Below, one piece after another: positions 52,748 to 62,869 of a stretch of DNA of 64,000 bases (its first letter is position 1; every line of letters starts with the position of its first letter). The stretch comes from JAGRGG01 sp965217265 (GTDB lineage: Bacteria; Pseudomonadota; Alphaproteobacteria; Geminicoccales; Geminicoccaceae): assembly GCA_965217265.1 (NCBI GenBank), contig CBDCHP010000018.1, forward strand, positions 806,001 to 870,000. The letters run 5' to 3'. Position numbers and translations under genes: made by a program. The notes beneath the pieces are model-generated. The model made no database searches, was not told the DNA's origin, and saw only the letters and a program-made list of their open reading frames with translations.

Positions 52748-53281
52748 ATGGCAGAAGAAGAACGGCACACGATCGCCGTCCTGGTCGACAACGAGGCCGG
52801 CGTGCTCGCCCGCGTCATCGGCCTGTTCTCGGGCCGCGGCTACAACATCGACAGCCTGACCGTGGCCGAGGTCGACGTCGCCAACACGCTTTCCCGGATC
52901 AACATCGTCACCACCGGCACGCCCAACGTCATCGAGCAGATCAAGAACCTGCTCGCCCGGCTGGTCCCCGTGCACCGCGTCATCGACCTCACCGTCGAGG
53001 GCCCGCACGTCGAGCGCGAGATGGCGATGGTCAAGGTGGCGGGCGACCGCGAGCGGCTGATCGAGGCGCTTCGGATCGCCGACTTCATGGGGGCCCGGCT
53101 GGTCGATTCGATGCCGCAGAGCTTCATCTTCGAGAAGACTGGGGCCAGCGACGAGATCAACGCCTTCATCGACCTGCTCCGCCCGATCGAGGTCAGCCGG
53201 GCCGGCGTCGTGGCACTCGGCCGCGGCGACACCGTCCTCTCGACCGAACGCCTCACCCCCACGACGGACGACGATTCATGA
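52748..53281 (+). CDS. ilvN: Acetolactate synthase small (regulatory) subunit
   Basis: The product has 177 residues. The N-terminal ACT domain (HTIAVLVDNEAGVLARVIGL, FSGRGYNIDSLTVAEVD) binds valine and gives feedback inhibition; the C-terminal half has EREMAMVKVAGDRERLIEAL, SFIFEKTGASDEINAFIDLL and GVVALGRGDTVLS. It overlaps ilvC by four bases (ATGA). Confidence 0.97.
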   Translation: MAEEERHTIAVLVDNEAGVLARVIGLFSGRGYNIDSLTVAEVDVANTLSRINIVTTGTPNVIEQIKNLLARLVPVHRVIDLTVEGPHVEREMAMVKVAGDRERLIEALRIADFMGARLVDSMPQSFIFEKTGASDEINAFIDLLRPIEVSRAGVVALGRGDTVLSTERLTPTTDDDS

Positions 53282-54297
53282 AGGTCTACTACGACAACGA
53301 CGCCGACTTGAACCTGATCAAGTCGAAGAAGGTCGCGATCATCGGCTACGGCAGCCAGGGCTTCGGCCACGCCAACAACCTGCACGACAGCGGCGTCGGC
53401 GAGGCCGTCGTCGGCCTGCGCGAAGGTTCGCCGTCCAGGCAAAAGGTCGAGAAGGCGGGCCTGGGGGCGATGACCCCGGCCGAGGCGGCGGCCTGGGCCG
53501 ACGTCGTCATGGTGCTGGTCCCCGACGAGTTGCAGGCCGACCTCTACGAACGCGACCTGGCGGCGAACATGAAAGAGGGGGCGGCCCTCATGTTCGCGCA
53601 CGGGCTCAACATCCACTTTCGCCTGATCGAGCCGCGCCCCGACCTCGACGTGCTCATGGTGGCGCCCAAGGGCCCCGGCCACTTGGTCCGCTCCGAGTAC
53701 GTCAAGGGCGGCGGCGTACCGTGTCTGCTTGCCATCCACCAGGACGCCTCGGGCAACGCGCACGATCTCGGCCTCGCCTACGCCGCCGCGATCGGGGGCG
53801 CGCGCGCCGGCGTCATCGAGACCAGCTTCAAGGAAGAGGTCGAGACCGACCTGTTCGGCGAGCAGGTCGTCTTGTGCGGCGGGCTCTCCGCCCTGATCAA
53901 GAACGGCTTCGAGACCCTGGTCGAGGCCGGCTACGCGCCCGAGATGGCCTATTTCGAGTGCGTGCACGAGGTGAAGCTGATCGTCGACCTGATCTACGAG
54001 GGGGGGTTGGCCAACATGCGCTACTCGATCTCGAACACGGCCGAGTACGGCGACTACCAGACCGGCCCGCGCATCGTGACACCCGAGACCAAGGCCGAGA
54101 TGAAGCGTGTTCTGGCCGACATCCAAGAGGGCCGCTTCACCCGCGACTGGGTCTTGGAGAACAAGGCGTCCCAGGCGTCCTTCAAGGCGGTGCGGGCGAA
54201 GGAGGCCGAGCACGAGCTGGAGAAGGTCGGAGGACGGCTGCGCGACATGATGCCCTGGATCGGCAAGGACAAGCTGGTCGACAAGTCGAGCAACTGA
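53278..54297 (+). CDS. ilvC: Ketol-acid reductoisomerase, class I
   Basis: The 339-residue length is that of the class I (short) enzyme. Features: MKVYYDNDADLNLIKSKKVA, the Rossmann motif IIGYGSQGFGHANNLHDSG, VAPKGPGHLVRSEYVKG, the metal-site block FKEEVETDLFGEQVVLCGG, and YSISNTAEYGDY near the end. It isomerises and reduces acetolactate using NADPH and Mg2+. A strong hairpin terminator follows 33 bp after the stop. Confidence 0.98.
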   Translation: MKVYYDNDADLNLIKSKKVAIIGYGSQGFGHANNLHDSGVGEAVVGLREGSPSRQKVEKAGLGAMTPAEAAAWADVVMVLVPDELQADLYERDLAANMKEGAALMFAHGLNIHFRLIEPRPDLDVLMVAPKGPGHLVRSEYVKGGGVPCLLAIHQDASGNAHDLGLAYAAAIGGARAGVIETSFKEEVETDLFGEQVVLCGGLSALIKNGFETLVEAGYAPEMAYFECVHEVKLIVDLIYEGGLANMRYSISNTAEYGDYQTGPRIVTPETKAEMKRVLADIQEGRFTRDWVLENKASQASFKAVRAKEAEHELEKVGGRLRDMMPWIGKDKLVDKSSN

Positions 54298-54330
54298 ACG
54301 CTATTCGATCCGTTGTTGGACCAAGTTCAC

Positions 54331-54360
54331 GAAGAGCCCCGCCCCTAGGCGGGGCTCTTC
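54331..54360 (+). terminator. Hairpin terminator of the ilvBNC operon
   Basis: GAAGAGCCCCGCC (54331-54343) pairs with GGCGGGGCTCTTC (54348-54360) across a CCTA loop, a 13-bp perfect stem 33 bases after the ilvC stop. No T-run follows (CGTTCGCG), so release may be factor-assisted or it may protect mRNA ends. Confidence 0.8.
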
Positions 54361-54389
54361 CGTTCGCGCCACAGCCAGGATCGCAGCAT

Positions 54390-56303
54390 ATGCTCGACAT
54401 CGCCGCCAAGATCACGCTCGTCGGGGGCTTGGGCATCGGGGCGCAGTGGTTGGCGTGGCGGCTGCGCTGGCCGTCCATCGTGCTCATGGCGCTGGCGGGG
54501 CTGCTCGCGGGGCCGGTCTTCGGCCTGATCGACCCGGCCACGGACTTCGAGAACGTCCTGCAGCCGGTCATCTCGCTCGCGGTGGCGTTGATCCTGTTCG
54601 AGGGTGGGTTGCAGCTCAACCGGGAGGAATTGCCCACCGCCGGGCAGGGCGTGCGCCGGCTCGTTTTCTTAGGCGCCCCGCTCGGCTGGCTGTTCGGCGC
54701 GCTCGCGGCGCACTACGTCGCCGGCCTCGAATGGCCCGTCGCGCTTCTCCTGGGCGGCCTGCTCGTCGTCACCGGCCCCACCGTCATCATCCCGCTGCTC
54801 CGCCAAGCCCGCCTCGCGCGGCGTCCGGCCAGCATCCTGAAGTGGGAGGGCATCGTCAACGACCCGGTCGGCGCCATGCTCGTCGTCCTGGTCTACGAGT
54901 ACCTGACCTACAAGGACCCCGAGGCGACGCAGGTCGAGATCATCGGCCTGATCCTGCTCGGCGCCCTGCTCGCGGCCGCCTTGGGCGTGATCTTCGGCCG
55001 CGCCATCGTCTGGCTGTTCGTGCGCAACCACGCACCGGAATACCTCAAGGCGCCGCTCCTCGTCGGCTTCGTCCTCGTCGGCGCCATCGTCGGCAACCTG
55101 ATCGTCAAGGAGGCCGGCCTCATCGTCGTCACCGTCATGGGCGTGACGATCGCCAACTCGCGCATCGCCAGCATCGAGAAGATCCGCGAGTTCAAGGAGC
55201 AGGTGACCCTCCTCCTGGTCTCGGCCGTCTTCGTGCTCATCACGGCGACGCTGACGCCGGAGATCCTGGCCGCGTTCGATCTGCGCGTGCTCGCCTTCGT
55301 CCTCGTCGTGCTGTTCGTCGTCCGGCCGCTCACCGTGGCGCTCTCGCTCGTCAACAGCGAGATCTCCTGGAAGGAGCGCGCGCTGATCGGCTGGATCGCG
55401 CCGCGCGGTATCGTCGCCATCGCCGTCGCGGGCATCTTCGGTCCGGCGCTGGTGGGTTCGGAGGTTCCCGACGCCGAGCGGCTCGTGCCGCTCACGTTTG
55501 CCATCGTCTTCGCCACCGTCGTGGCGCACGGCTTCAGCCTCGCGCCCGTGGCGCGCTGGCTCAAGCTCACCGCGACCGACACGCCGGGCGTGCTGCTCGT
55601 CGGCGGCTCGTCGTTCACGGCGGCCCTGGGCCAGACGCTGCGCGACCTCGGCCTGCCGGTCTTGGTCGCGGATCGTGTCTGGCACCGGCTGCGCGCCCCG
55701 CGCCGGGCCGGCCTACCCACCTTCTACGGCGAGATCCTGAGCGAGACGACCGAGCACCGCATCGACCTCAACCGCTACGACTATCTCGTCGCCGCCTCCG
55801 ACAACGACGACTACAACGCCCTGGTCGCGGCCGACCTCACCCGCCTGTTCGAGCGCGCCCACATCTATCAGCTCGCCATGTACAACGACGAGTACGAGGG
55901 CCGTCGCCAGCTCTCCTACCACATCAAGGGGCAGGTCCTGTTCGCCCCCGACATCCGCCACGAGGTCTTGAGCACCCGGCTGCGCGAGGGCTGGCGGCTG
56001 CGCCGCTCGAAGCTCTCCGAGCGCTACACGCTGGAAGACTGGCAAAAGGACCGGCGCCCCGACACGCACCCGGTCTTCGTCATGCACGAGGACAAGACGC
56101 TGCAATTCGCGATCCACGACGTGCCCTTGGAGACCGGCCCCGGCGACACGCTGGTCAGTTTCGCGCCGCCCGACGATACGACGGGCAAGCCCGTCGAGGA
56201 CGAGAACGAGGCCCAGACCGTGCAGGACGAGGCGCGAGAGGAGGAAGAGGAACGCGGGGGCGGGGCGAAACGGGCGGAACCGGAACCGACGCTGCCGGAC
56301 TGA
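54390..56303 (+). CDS. CPA1-type sodium/proton antiporter with C-terminal TrkA-N-like domain
   Basis: I start at ATG 54390 (AGGA upstream); the open frame before it overlaps ilvC and is not coding. The 637-residue protein has about twelve membrane helices with PVISLAVALILFEGGLQLNR, GGLLVVTGPTVIIPLLRQA, WEGIVNDPVGAMLVVLVYEY (conserved Asp after N) and LIGWIAPRGIVAIAVAGIFG. Residues ~400-550 form a nucleotide-binding TrkA-N-like fold (GVLLVGGSSFTAALGQTLRD, DYLVAASDNDDYNALVAADL), and the tail is very acidic (DEAREEEEERGGG). It likely exchanges Na+ or K+ for H+ under control of a cytosolic ligand. Confidence 0.92.
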   Translation: MLDIAAKITLVGGLGIGAQWLAWRLRWPSIVLMALAGLLAGPVFGLIDPATDFENVLQPVISLAVALILFEGGLQLNREELPTAGQGVRRLVFLGAPLGWLFGALAAHYVAGLEWPVALLLGGLLVVTGPTVIIPLLRQARLARRPASILKWEGIVNDPVGAMLVVLVYEYLTYKDPEATQVEIIGLILLGALLAAALGVIFGRAIVWLFVRNHAPEYLKAPLLVGFVLVGAIVGNLIVKEAGLIVVTVMGVTIANSRIASIEKIREFKEQVTLLLVSAVFVLITATLTPEILAAFDLRVLAFVLVVLFVVRPLTVALSLVNSEISWKERALIGWIAPRGIVAIAVAGIFGPALVGSEVPDAERLVPLTFAIVFATVVAHGFSLAPVARWLKLTATDTPGVLLVGGSSFTAALGQTLRDLGLPVLVADRVWHRLRAPRRAGLPTFYGEILSETTEHRIDLNRYDYLVAASDNDDYNALVAADLTRLFERAHIYQLAMYNDEYEGRRQLSYHIKGQVLFAPDIRHEVLSTRLREGWRLRRSKLSERYTLEDWQKDRRPDTHPVFVMHEDKTLQFAIHDVPLETGPGDTLVSFAPPDDTTGKPVEDENEAQTVQDEAREEEEERGGGAKRAEPEPTLPD

Positions 56304-56339
56304 CGGCCGCCCATGCGCCCATGGAGGGCGTGCGCCGTT

Positions 56340-56786
56340 CTAGCCCGTGAGCGACGGCAGCCGCAGGCTGGCATCGCCGGTCATCGGCACCTCGCGCCCG
56401 CCGCGCAGGTAGACCGTGCCCTCGATCGTGTAGGCGACGGCACCGCCCACAGGCGCCCGCCGGGCTTGGTCAAGCAGTTCGCCCGTGCCGACGCGGGCGA
56501 CGGCCTCGGCGTCGGTCGCGGTCAGGCGTTCGAGGTAGACCCCCTCGTCGCTGACGGCGGTCGCGAACGGCTCCCCGTCGAGCGCCACGTCGAAGCGCAG
56601 CCCCGTCGCCCGCAGACCGACATTGTTCGAGTTGAGCAGGCTCAAGCGTAGGGTGACGTCCTGGGTCAAGAGGCCGAGCTTGGCCGGGATCAGGTCGACC
56701 AGCCGGGCCTCGATCGGGGCGAGGTCGTCGGGCAGGCGCGTGCAGCCGGCGGCGATGAGGGCGATCAGGAGGGATCGGCGGCGCAA
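56340..56786 (-). CDS. LEA14/WHy-like lipoprotein
   Basis: The 148-residue protein has a lipoprotein signal (SLLIALIAAGC, lipidation Cys15) followed by a compact beta domain with LVDLIPAKLGLLTQDVTLRL, LLNSNNVGLRATGLRFDVAL and VAYTIEGTVYLRGGREVPM. This is the LEA type-2/water-stress-hypersensitivity (WHy) fold found in bacterial lipoproteins. The function is unknown; desiccation or envelope stress protection is commonly suggested. It is convergent with the antiporter gene and divergent from the acetoacetyl-CoA synthetase gene. Confidence 0.85.
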   Translation of the reverse strand: MRRRSLLIALIAAGCTRLPDDLAPIEARLVDLIPAKLGLLTQDVTLRLSLLNSNNVGLRATGLRFDVALDGEPFATAVSDEGVYLERLTATDAEAVARVGTGELLDQARRAPVGGAVAYTIEGTVYLRGGREVPMTGDASLRLPSLTG

Positions 56787-56930
56787 GGGCTTCTCCCGCG
56801 TCGTGTGGGGTGCGGGCTTCCCTATGCCCGTCAGCGGACGGGATAGGAAGCGTCCCGCTTCGACCCGTGGCGGAATTGCCCTTCGAGGCGGTTCGTCTTA
56901 AAGCAGGGTCCAGCAAAGGGGAGGGGAGCG

Positions 56931-58871
<1,941 letters not shown>

Positions 58872-58879
58872 GCGTCGAG

Positions 58880-60262
58880 GTGCCGGCGGCGCGGTTCTGG
58901 CGCGAGTTCGGGCTCGCCGCCCTGCCGATCGGGGTCGCGCTCCTCTTCTTGCAGTTGGGCGGCCTGCTCACCCCGATCATCCTCGGCCTCTCCTTGGTCG
59001 GCGGGCTGCTCGCGGCGGCATTCTTGGCCCTCGACCGGCTGCGCGGCCAGGAGGGCCTGCGCCGCTGGGTGATGGGCCTGGGCGACGCCAACGGGGACGC
59101 GCCGGCGCCGGACCCGACCGACGGCGTGCTCGTTCGGCCGATCCTCGACCTCGCCCGCGAGCGCCGGCGCCTGCAACGCTTCGCCGTCAACCAAGAACGC
59201 CTCCTGTTCACCGTGATCGGCGCCTTGCCCGACCCGGTCCTGCTCGTTGATCGCGACGAGACGGTGCGCCACGCCAACGCCGCCGCGCGGGAATCCTTCG
59301 AGGTCGAGCCGATCGACCTGCCGCTCGGCCGGCTGGTGCGCGATCCCGGCCTGCTGGCATCCGTGCGCGCGGCGCTGGAGAGCCGTGCCGCCGGGACGAC
59401 GGTCTTCGGCCCGCCCGGCGACCGGACCAAGCGGTTCGCCGCCCGTGTCCACCCGGTCGACCTCAACGACGGCCGAACCGGGGCGCTCATCGTCCTGCGC
59501 GAGGAGAGCGAGCAGGTCCTGATCGAGCGGATGCGCTCGGACTTCGTCGCCAATGCCAGCCACGAGATCAGGACGCCCTTGGCCTCGCTCATGGGCTTCA
59601 TCGAGACCCTGCGCGGCCCGGCGCGCGACGACGCCGAGGCGCGCGAGGCCTTCCTCGCCACGATGGCCGAGGAGACGGCGCGGCTGAACCGCCTCGTCGA
59701 CGACCTGCTCTCGCTCTCGCGCATCGAGCTCGCCGCCTTCGAGCCGCCGACGGCGCCCGTTCGGGTCGAGGCGGTGGTCGGGCGGGTGCTGGAGCGCGTC
59801 GGCGCGGTCGCCGCGGCGGCCGGGGTGACGCTGTGCCCCGAGATCGAGACGCCTTTGCCCGAGATCGTCGCCGACGCCGACCAACTGCACCAGCTCCTCC
59901 TCATCCTCATCGACAACGCGATCGTCTACGCGGCCTCGGGCAAGGAGGTGCGCGTGATCGCGACGACGACCGACAAGGCGCCCTTCGACGCCGGGCCGCT
60001 CGCCGGCCGGGCGGCGCTGATCCTCGCCGTCGCCGATCGCGGTCCCGGCATCGCCAAGGAGCACCTGCCGCGCCTGACCGAGCGCTTCTACCGCGCCGAT
60101 AAGCACCGCTCGCGCCGAGGCGGCGGCACGGGCCTGGGGCTCGCGATCGCTAAGCACATCGTCCGTCGGCACCGCGGCCACTTGGGCATCAAGAGCGCCG
60201 TCGGACGGGGCAGCCGCTTCACCGTCCTCCTGCCGCTGCCGGGAGGATCGCCGCGGGCGTGA
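58880..60262 (+). CDS. phoR: PhoR-type sensor histidine kinase
   Basis: The likely start is GTG at 58880, eight bases after the upstream TGA; no strong ribosome site is visible, so coupling is probable. The ~460-residue protein has two adjacent N-terminal helices (LAALPIGVALLFLQLGGLLT, IILGLSLVGGLLAAAFLALD), a PAS domain (LPDPVLLVDRDETVRHANAA), the HisKA box FVANASHEIRTPLASLMGFI, and the ATPase with LILIDNAIVYA (N), DRGPGIAKEHLPRLTERFYR (G1/F) and GTGLGLAIAKHIVRRHRG (G2). It lies directly upstream of pstSCA, supporting phosphate sensing. The PhoB partner is not in the window. Confidence 0.92.
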   Translation: MPAARFWREFGLAALPIGVALLFLQLGGLLTPIILGLSLVGGLLAAAFLALDRLRGQEGLRRWVMGLGDANGDAPAPDPTDGVLVRPILDLARERRRLQRFAVNQERLLFTVIGALPDPVLLVDRDETVRHANAAARESFEVEPIDLPLGRLVRDPGLLASVRAALESRAAGTTVFGPPGDRTKRFAARVHPVDLNDGRTGALIVLREESEQVLIERMRSDFVANASHEIRTPLASLMGFIETLRGPARDDAEAREAFLATMAEETARLNRLVDDLLSLSRIELAAFEPPTAPVRVEAVVGRVLERVGAVAAAAGVTLCPEIETPLPEIVADADQLHQLLLILIDNAIVYAASGKEVRVIATTTDKAPFDAGPLAGRAALILAVADRGPGIAKEHLPRLTERFYRADKHRSRRGGGTGLGLAIAKHIVRRHRGHLGIKSAVGRGSRFTVLLPLPGGSPRA

Positions 60263-60271
60263 AGCGTCGAC

Positions 60272-60290
60272 TTCGTCACGATACTGTCAC
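60272..60290 (+). promoter_or_regulatory. Pho box upstream of pstS
   Basis: TTCGTCACGATACTGTCAC contains two direct repeats, CGTCAC (60274-60279) and TGTCAC (60285-60290), offset by 11 bp as in PhoB-binding Pho boxes. It lies ~80 bp before the pstS start, between phoR and pstS, consistent with PhoB activation under phosphate limitation. Confidence 0.75.
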
Positions 60291-60367
60291 GAAACGCCCA
60301 TAAAAGCCGCACGACCGCGCGGCACACCTGCCGCCATAGCGAACAACACATGACGGAGGAACCTAAC

Positions 60368-61396
60368 ATGAACCGTCTTCTGCTCTCCGCCGCCGCGGTG
60401 GCGCTCTTGGCCTCGGCCGGCACCGCCGCCGCCCGCGACCAGATCCGCGTCGTCGGCTCCTCCACGGTCTACCCCTTCTCAACCACCGTGGCCGAGCAGT
60501 TCGGCAACAAGACCGACCACCCCGCCCCCGTCGTCGAGTCGACCGGCTCCGGCGGCGGCCTGCAGTTGTTCTGCCAAGGCGTCGGCGAGGGCACGCCCGA
60601 CATCACCAACGCGTCGCGCCGCATCAAGGCGAGCGAGGTCGAGACCTGCGCCCAGAACGGCGTCAACGAGATCACCGAGGTCAAGATCGGCTACGACGGC
60701 ATCGTGCTCGCCAACAGCACCCAGGCCGAGCCGACCGACTATACCATCGAGCAGATGTTCCTAGCGCTCGCCGCCCAGGTGCCGCAGGACGGCGAACTGG
60801 TCGACAACCCCTACCAGAACTGGAGCGACGTCGACCCGTCCTTGCCGGACAAGGAGATCGAGGTGCTCGGCCCGCCGCCGACCTCGGGCACGCGCGACGC
60901 CTTCGTCGAGCTGGTCATGGAAGAGGCGTGCGAGAGCTTTCCCGAGATCGAGGCGCTCGAAGACGACGCCAAGGATACGGCTTGCGCCACCATCCGCGAG
61001 GACGGCGCCTACGTCGAGGCCGGCGAGAACGACAACTTGATCATTCAAAAGCTCGACGGCAATCCCGACGCCTACGGCATCTTCGGCTACAGCTTCTTGG
61101 AGCAGAACCAGGACAAGGTGCAGGGTTCCTCGATCGCCGGCACCGCGCCGACCTTCGAGTCGATCGCGTCCGGCGACTACCCGGTCTCGCGCTCGTTGTA
61201 CTTCTACGTCAAGAACGCCCACGTCGGCGTCATCCCCGGCGTGGAGGACTACGTCGCCGAGTTCACCAGCGAGGACGCCATCGGCGAATTCGGCTACCTC
61301 ACCGATAAGGGGTTGATCCCCTTGCCCGAGGGCGAACTCGAAGAGGTCCGCTCGACGGCCGCCAACATGACCCCGCTCGACCCGAGCAACCTCTAA
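60368..61396 (+). CDS. pstS: Phosphate ABC transporter substrate-binding protein PstS
   Basis: ATG 60368 follows GGAGGA; an in-frame ATG six codons upstream (60350) overlaps the ribosome site. The 342-residue protein has a Sec signal peptide (LLLSAAAVALLASAGTAAA), then IRVVGSSTVYPFSTTVAEQF, VESTGSGGGLQLFCQG, PDITNASRRIKASE and PPPTSGTRDAFVELVMEEAC. These phosphate-binding loops (SST, TGSGGG, SGTRD) are typical of the long PBP-like PstS of alphaproteobacteria. It captures phosphate in the periplasm. A strong hairpin separates it from pstC. Confidence 0.96.
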   Translation: MNRLLLSAAAVALLASAGTAAARDQIRVVGSSTVYPFSTTVAEQFGNKTDHPAPVVESTGSGGGLQLFCQGVGEGTPDITNASRRIKASEVETCAQNGVNEITEVKIGYDGIVLANSTQAEPTDYTIEQMFLALAAQVPQDGELVDNPYQNWSDVDPSLPDKEIEVLGPPPTSGTRDAFVELVMEEACESFPEIEALEDDAKDTACATIREDGAYVEAGENDNLIIQKLDGNPDAYGIFGYSFLEQNQDKVQGSSIAGTAPTFESIASGDYPVSRSLYFYVKNAHVGVIPGVEDYVAEFTSEDAIGEFGYLTDKGLIPLPEGELEEVRSTAANMTPLDPSNL

Positions 61397-61404
61397 GCCT
61401 TGCC

Positions 61405-61441
61405 GAGGGGGCCCGGTTCCGCGCGGCGGCCGGGCCCCCTC
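61405..61441 (+). terminator. Intra-operon hairpin between pstS and pstC
   Basis: GAGGGGGCCCGG (61405-61416) pairs with CCGGGCCCCCTC (61430-61441), a 12-bp perfect stem with a 13-base loop, eight bases after the pstS stop. It probably causes partial termination or mRNA protection, so that PstS is made in excess over the permeases. Confidence 0.75.
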
Positions 61442-61494
61442 GCCGTTCTTCGTCCGCGAACGCCTCGATCCCATAATACGACGGAGGACGGCGC

Positions 61495-62868
61495 ATGAAC
61501 CTCGCCCTACTCGTCCTCGTCCTCGCGGGTGCCGCCTACTATCTCGGCTACCGCCGTTCCATGACCCTCGCCGACGGCCGGCTCACTAAGCTGCACTCGC
61601 TGCCGGGCCATTATGCCGCGTACGCGGCGCTGCTCGCCGCCCTGCCGGCGCTCGCCCTCATCGCGCTCTGGTCGATCTTCGCGCCGCTCGTCCTGCGCTG
61701 GGCCACGCTCAATCGCCTGCCCGAGGCGAGCGACGGCCTCTCCGACGCCCGCCTCAACTTCTTGATGCAGGACATCCAGCGGCTGGCGGACGGCGTGCCG
61801 GCGCGGGGCGAGGTCACGGCCTCGATCGAGGCCGCCGCCGCCTACTACGGCACGCTCGACACGTCCGCCACCGTCGTCATGTGGCTCTTGGCGCTCATAC
61901 TGGCGCTCGGGGGGGGCTGCCTCGCCCTGCGCTGGATCAGGCCGGGGCTGCGCGCGCGCAACCACGTCGAGCGGGTCGTGCGGATCGCCCTCCTGCTCGC
62001 CGCCGCCATCTCGATCCTGACCACGGCCGGGATCGTCTTCTCGGTCCTGTTCGAGAGCCTTCGCTTCTTCAACCGCGTGCCGGTCACCGAATTCCTGTTC
62101 GGGACCCACTGGAGCCCGCAAACGGCGCTGCGCGCCGACCAAGTCGGCTCATCCGGCAGCTTCGGCGCCGTGCCGCTGTTCGCCGGCACCTTGCTCATCA
62201 GCTTCATCGCTATGCTGGTGGCGGGCCCCATCGGCCTGTTGTCGGCCATGTACTTGGCCGAGTACGCCAGCCCCGGCTTTCGCGGCTTCGCCAAGCCGGT
62301 AATGGAGATCCTGGCCGGCATCCCGACCGTGGTCTACGGCTTCTTCGCCGCCTTGACCGTCGCCCCCTTCGTTCGCGACGTCGGCCAAGCGATCGGCCTC
62401 GACGTCGCGTCCGAGAGCGCGCTCGCCGCGGGTGCCGTCATGGGGATCATGATTATCCCGTTTATCTCCTCGCTCTCCGACGACGCGATCACGGCCGTGC
62501 CGCAGGCGATGCGCGACGCCTCCTTGGGCCTCGGCGCGACCAGGGCCGAGACCATCCGCCAAGTGATCGTGCCGGCGGCGCTGCCCGGCATCATCGCCGG
62601 CTTCCTGCTCGCCATCAGCCGCGCCATCGGCGAGACGATGATCGTCGTCATGGCGGCGGGCTTGGCCGCCAACCTCACCGCCAACCCGCTCGAAGCGGTG
62701 ACGACCGTCACGGTGCAGATCGCGACGCTGCTCGTCGGCGACCAGGAGTTCAACAGCGCCAAGACCCTCTCCGCCTTCGCGCTCGGATTGATGCTGTTCG
62801 TCTCGACGCTGCTCTTGAACGTGGTCGCCCTCTACGTGATGCAGCGCTACCGGGAAAAGTACGACTGA
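61495..62868 (+). CDS. pstC: Phosphate ABC transporter permease PstC
   Basis: The 457-residue protein is longer than the Escherichia coli form because of an N-terminal extension (~180 residues) with two helices and a periplasmic segment (LNRLPEASDGLSDARLNFLM). The permease core has FGAVPLFAGTLLISFIAMLV, MEILAGIPTVVYGFFAALTV and the coupling loop SLGLGATRAETIRQVIVPAA. It forms the channel with PstA. One base separates its TGA from the pstA ATG. Confidence 0.96.
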   Translation: MNLALLVLVLAGAAYYLGYRRSMTLADGRLTKLHSLPGHYAAYAALLAALPALALIALWSIFAPLVLRWATLNRLPEASDGLSDARLNFLMQDIQRLADGVPARGEVTASIEAAAAYYGTLDTSATVVMWLLALILALGGGCLALRWIRPGLRARNHVERVVRIALLLAAAISILTTAGIVFSVLFESLRFFNRVPVTEFLFGTHWSPQTALRADQVGSSGSFGAVPLFAGTLLISFIAMLVAGPIGLLSAMYLAEYASPGFRGFAKPVMEILAGIPTVVYGFFAALTVAPFVRDVGQAIGLDVASESALAAGAVMGIMIIPFISSLSDDAITAVPQAMRDASLGLGATRAETIRQVIVPAALPGIIAGFLLAISRAIGETMIVVMAAGLAANLTANPLEAVTTVTVQIATLLVGDQEFNSAKTLSAFALGLMLFVSTLLLNVVALYVMQRYREKYD

Positions 62869-62869
62869 C

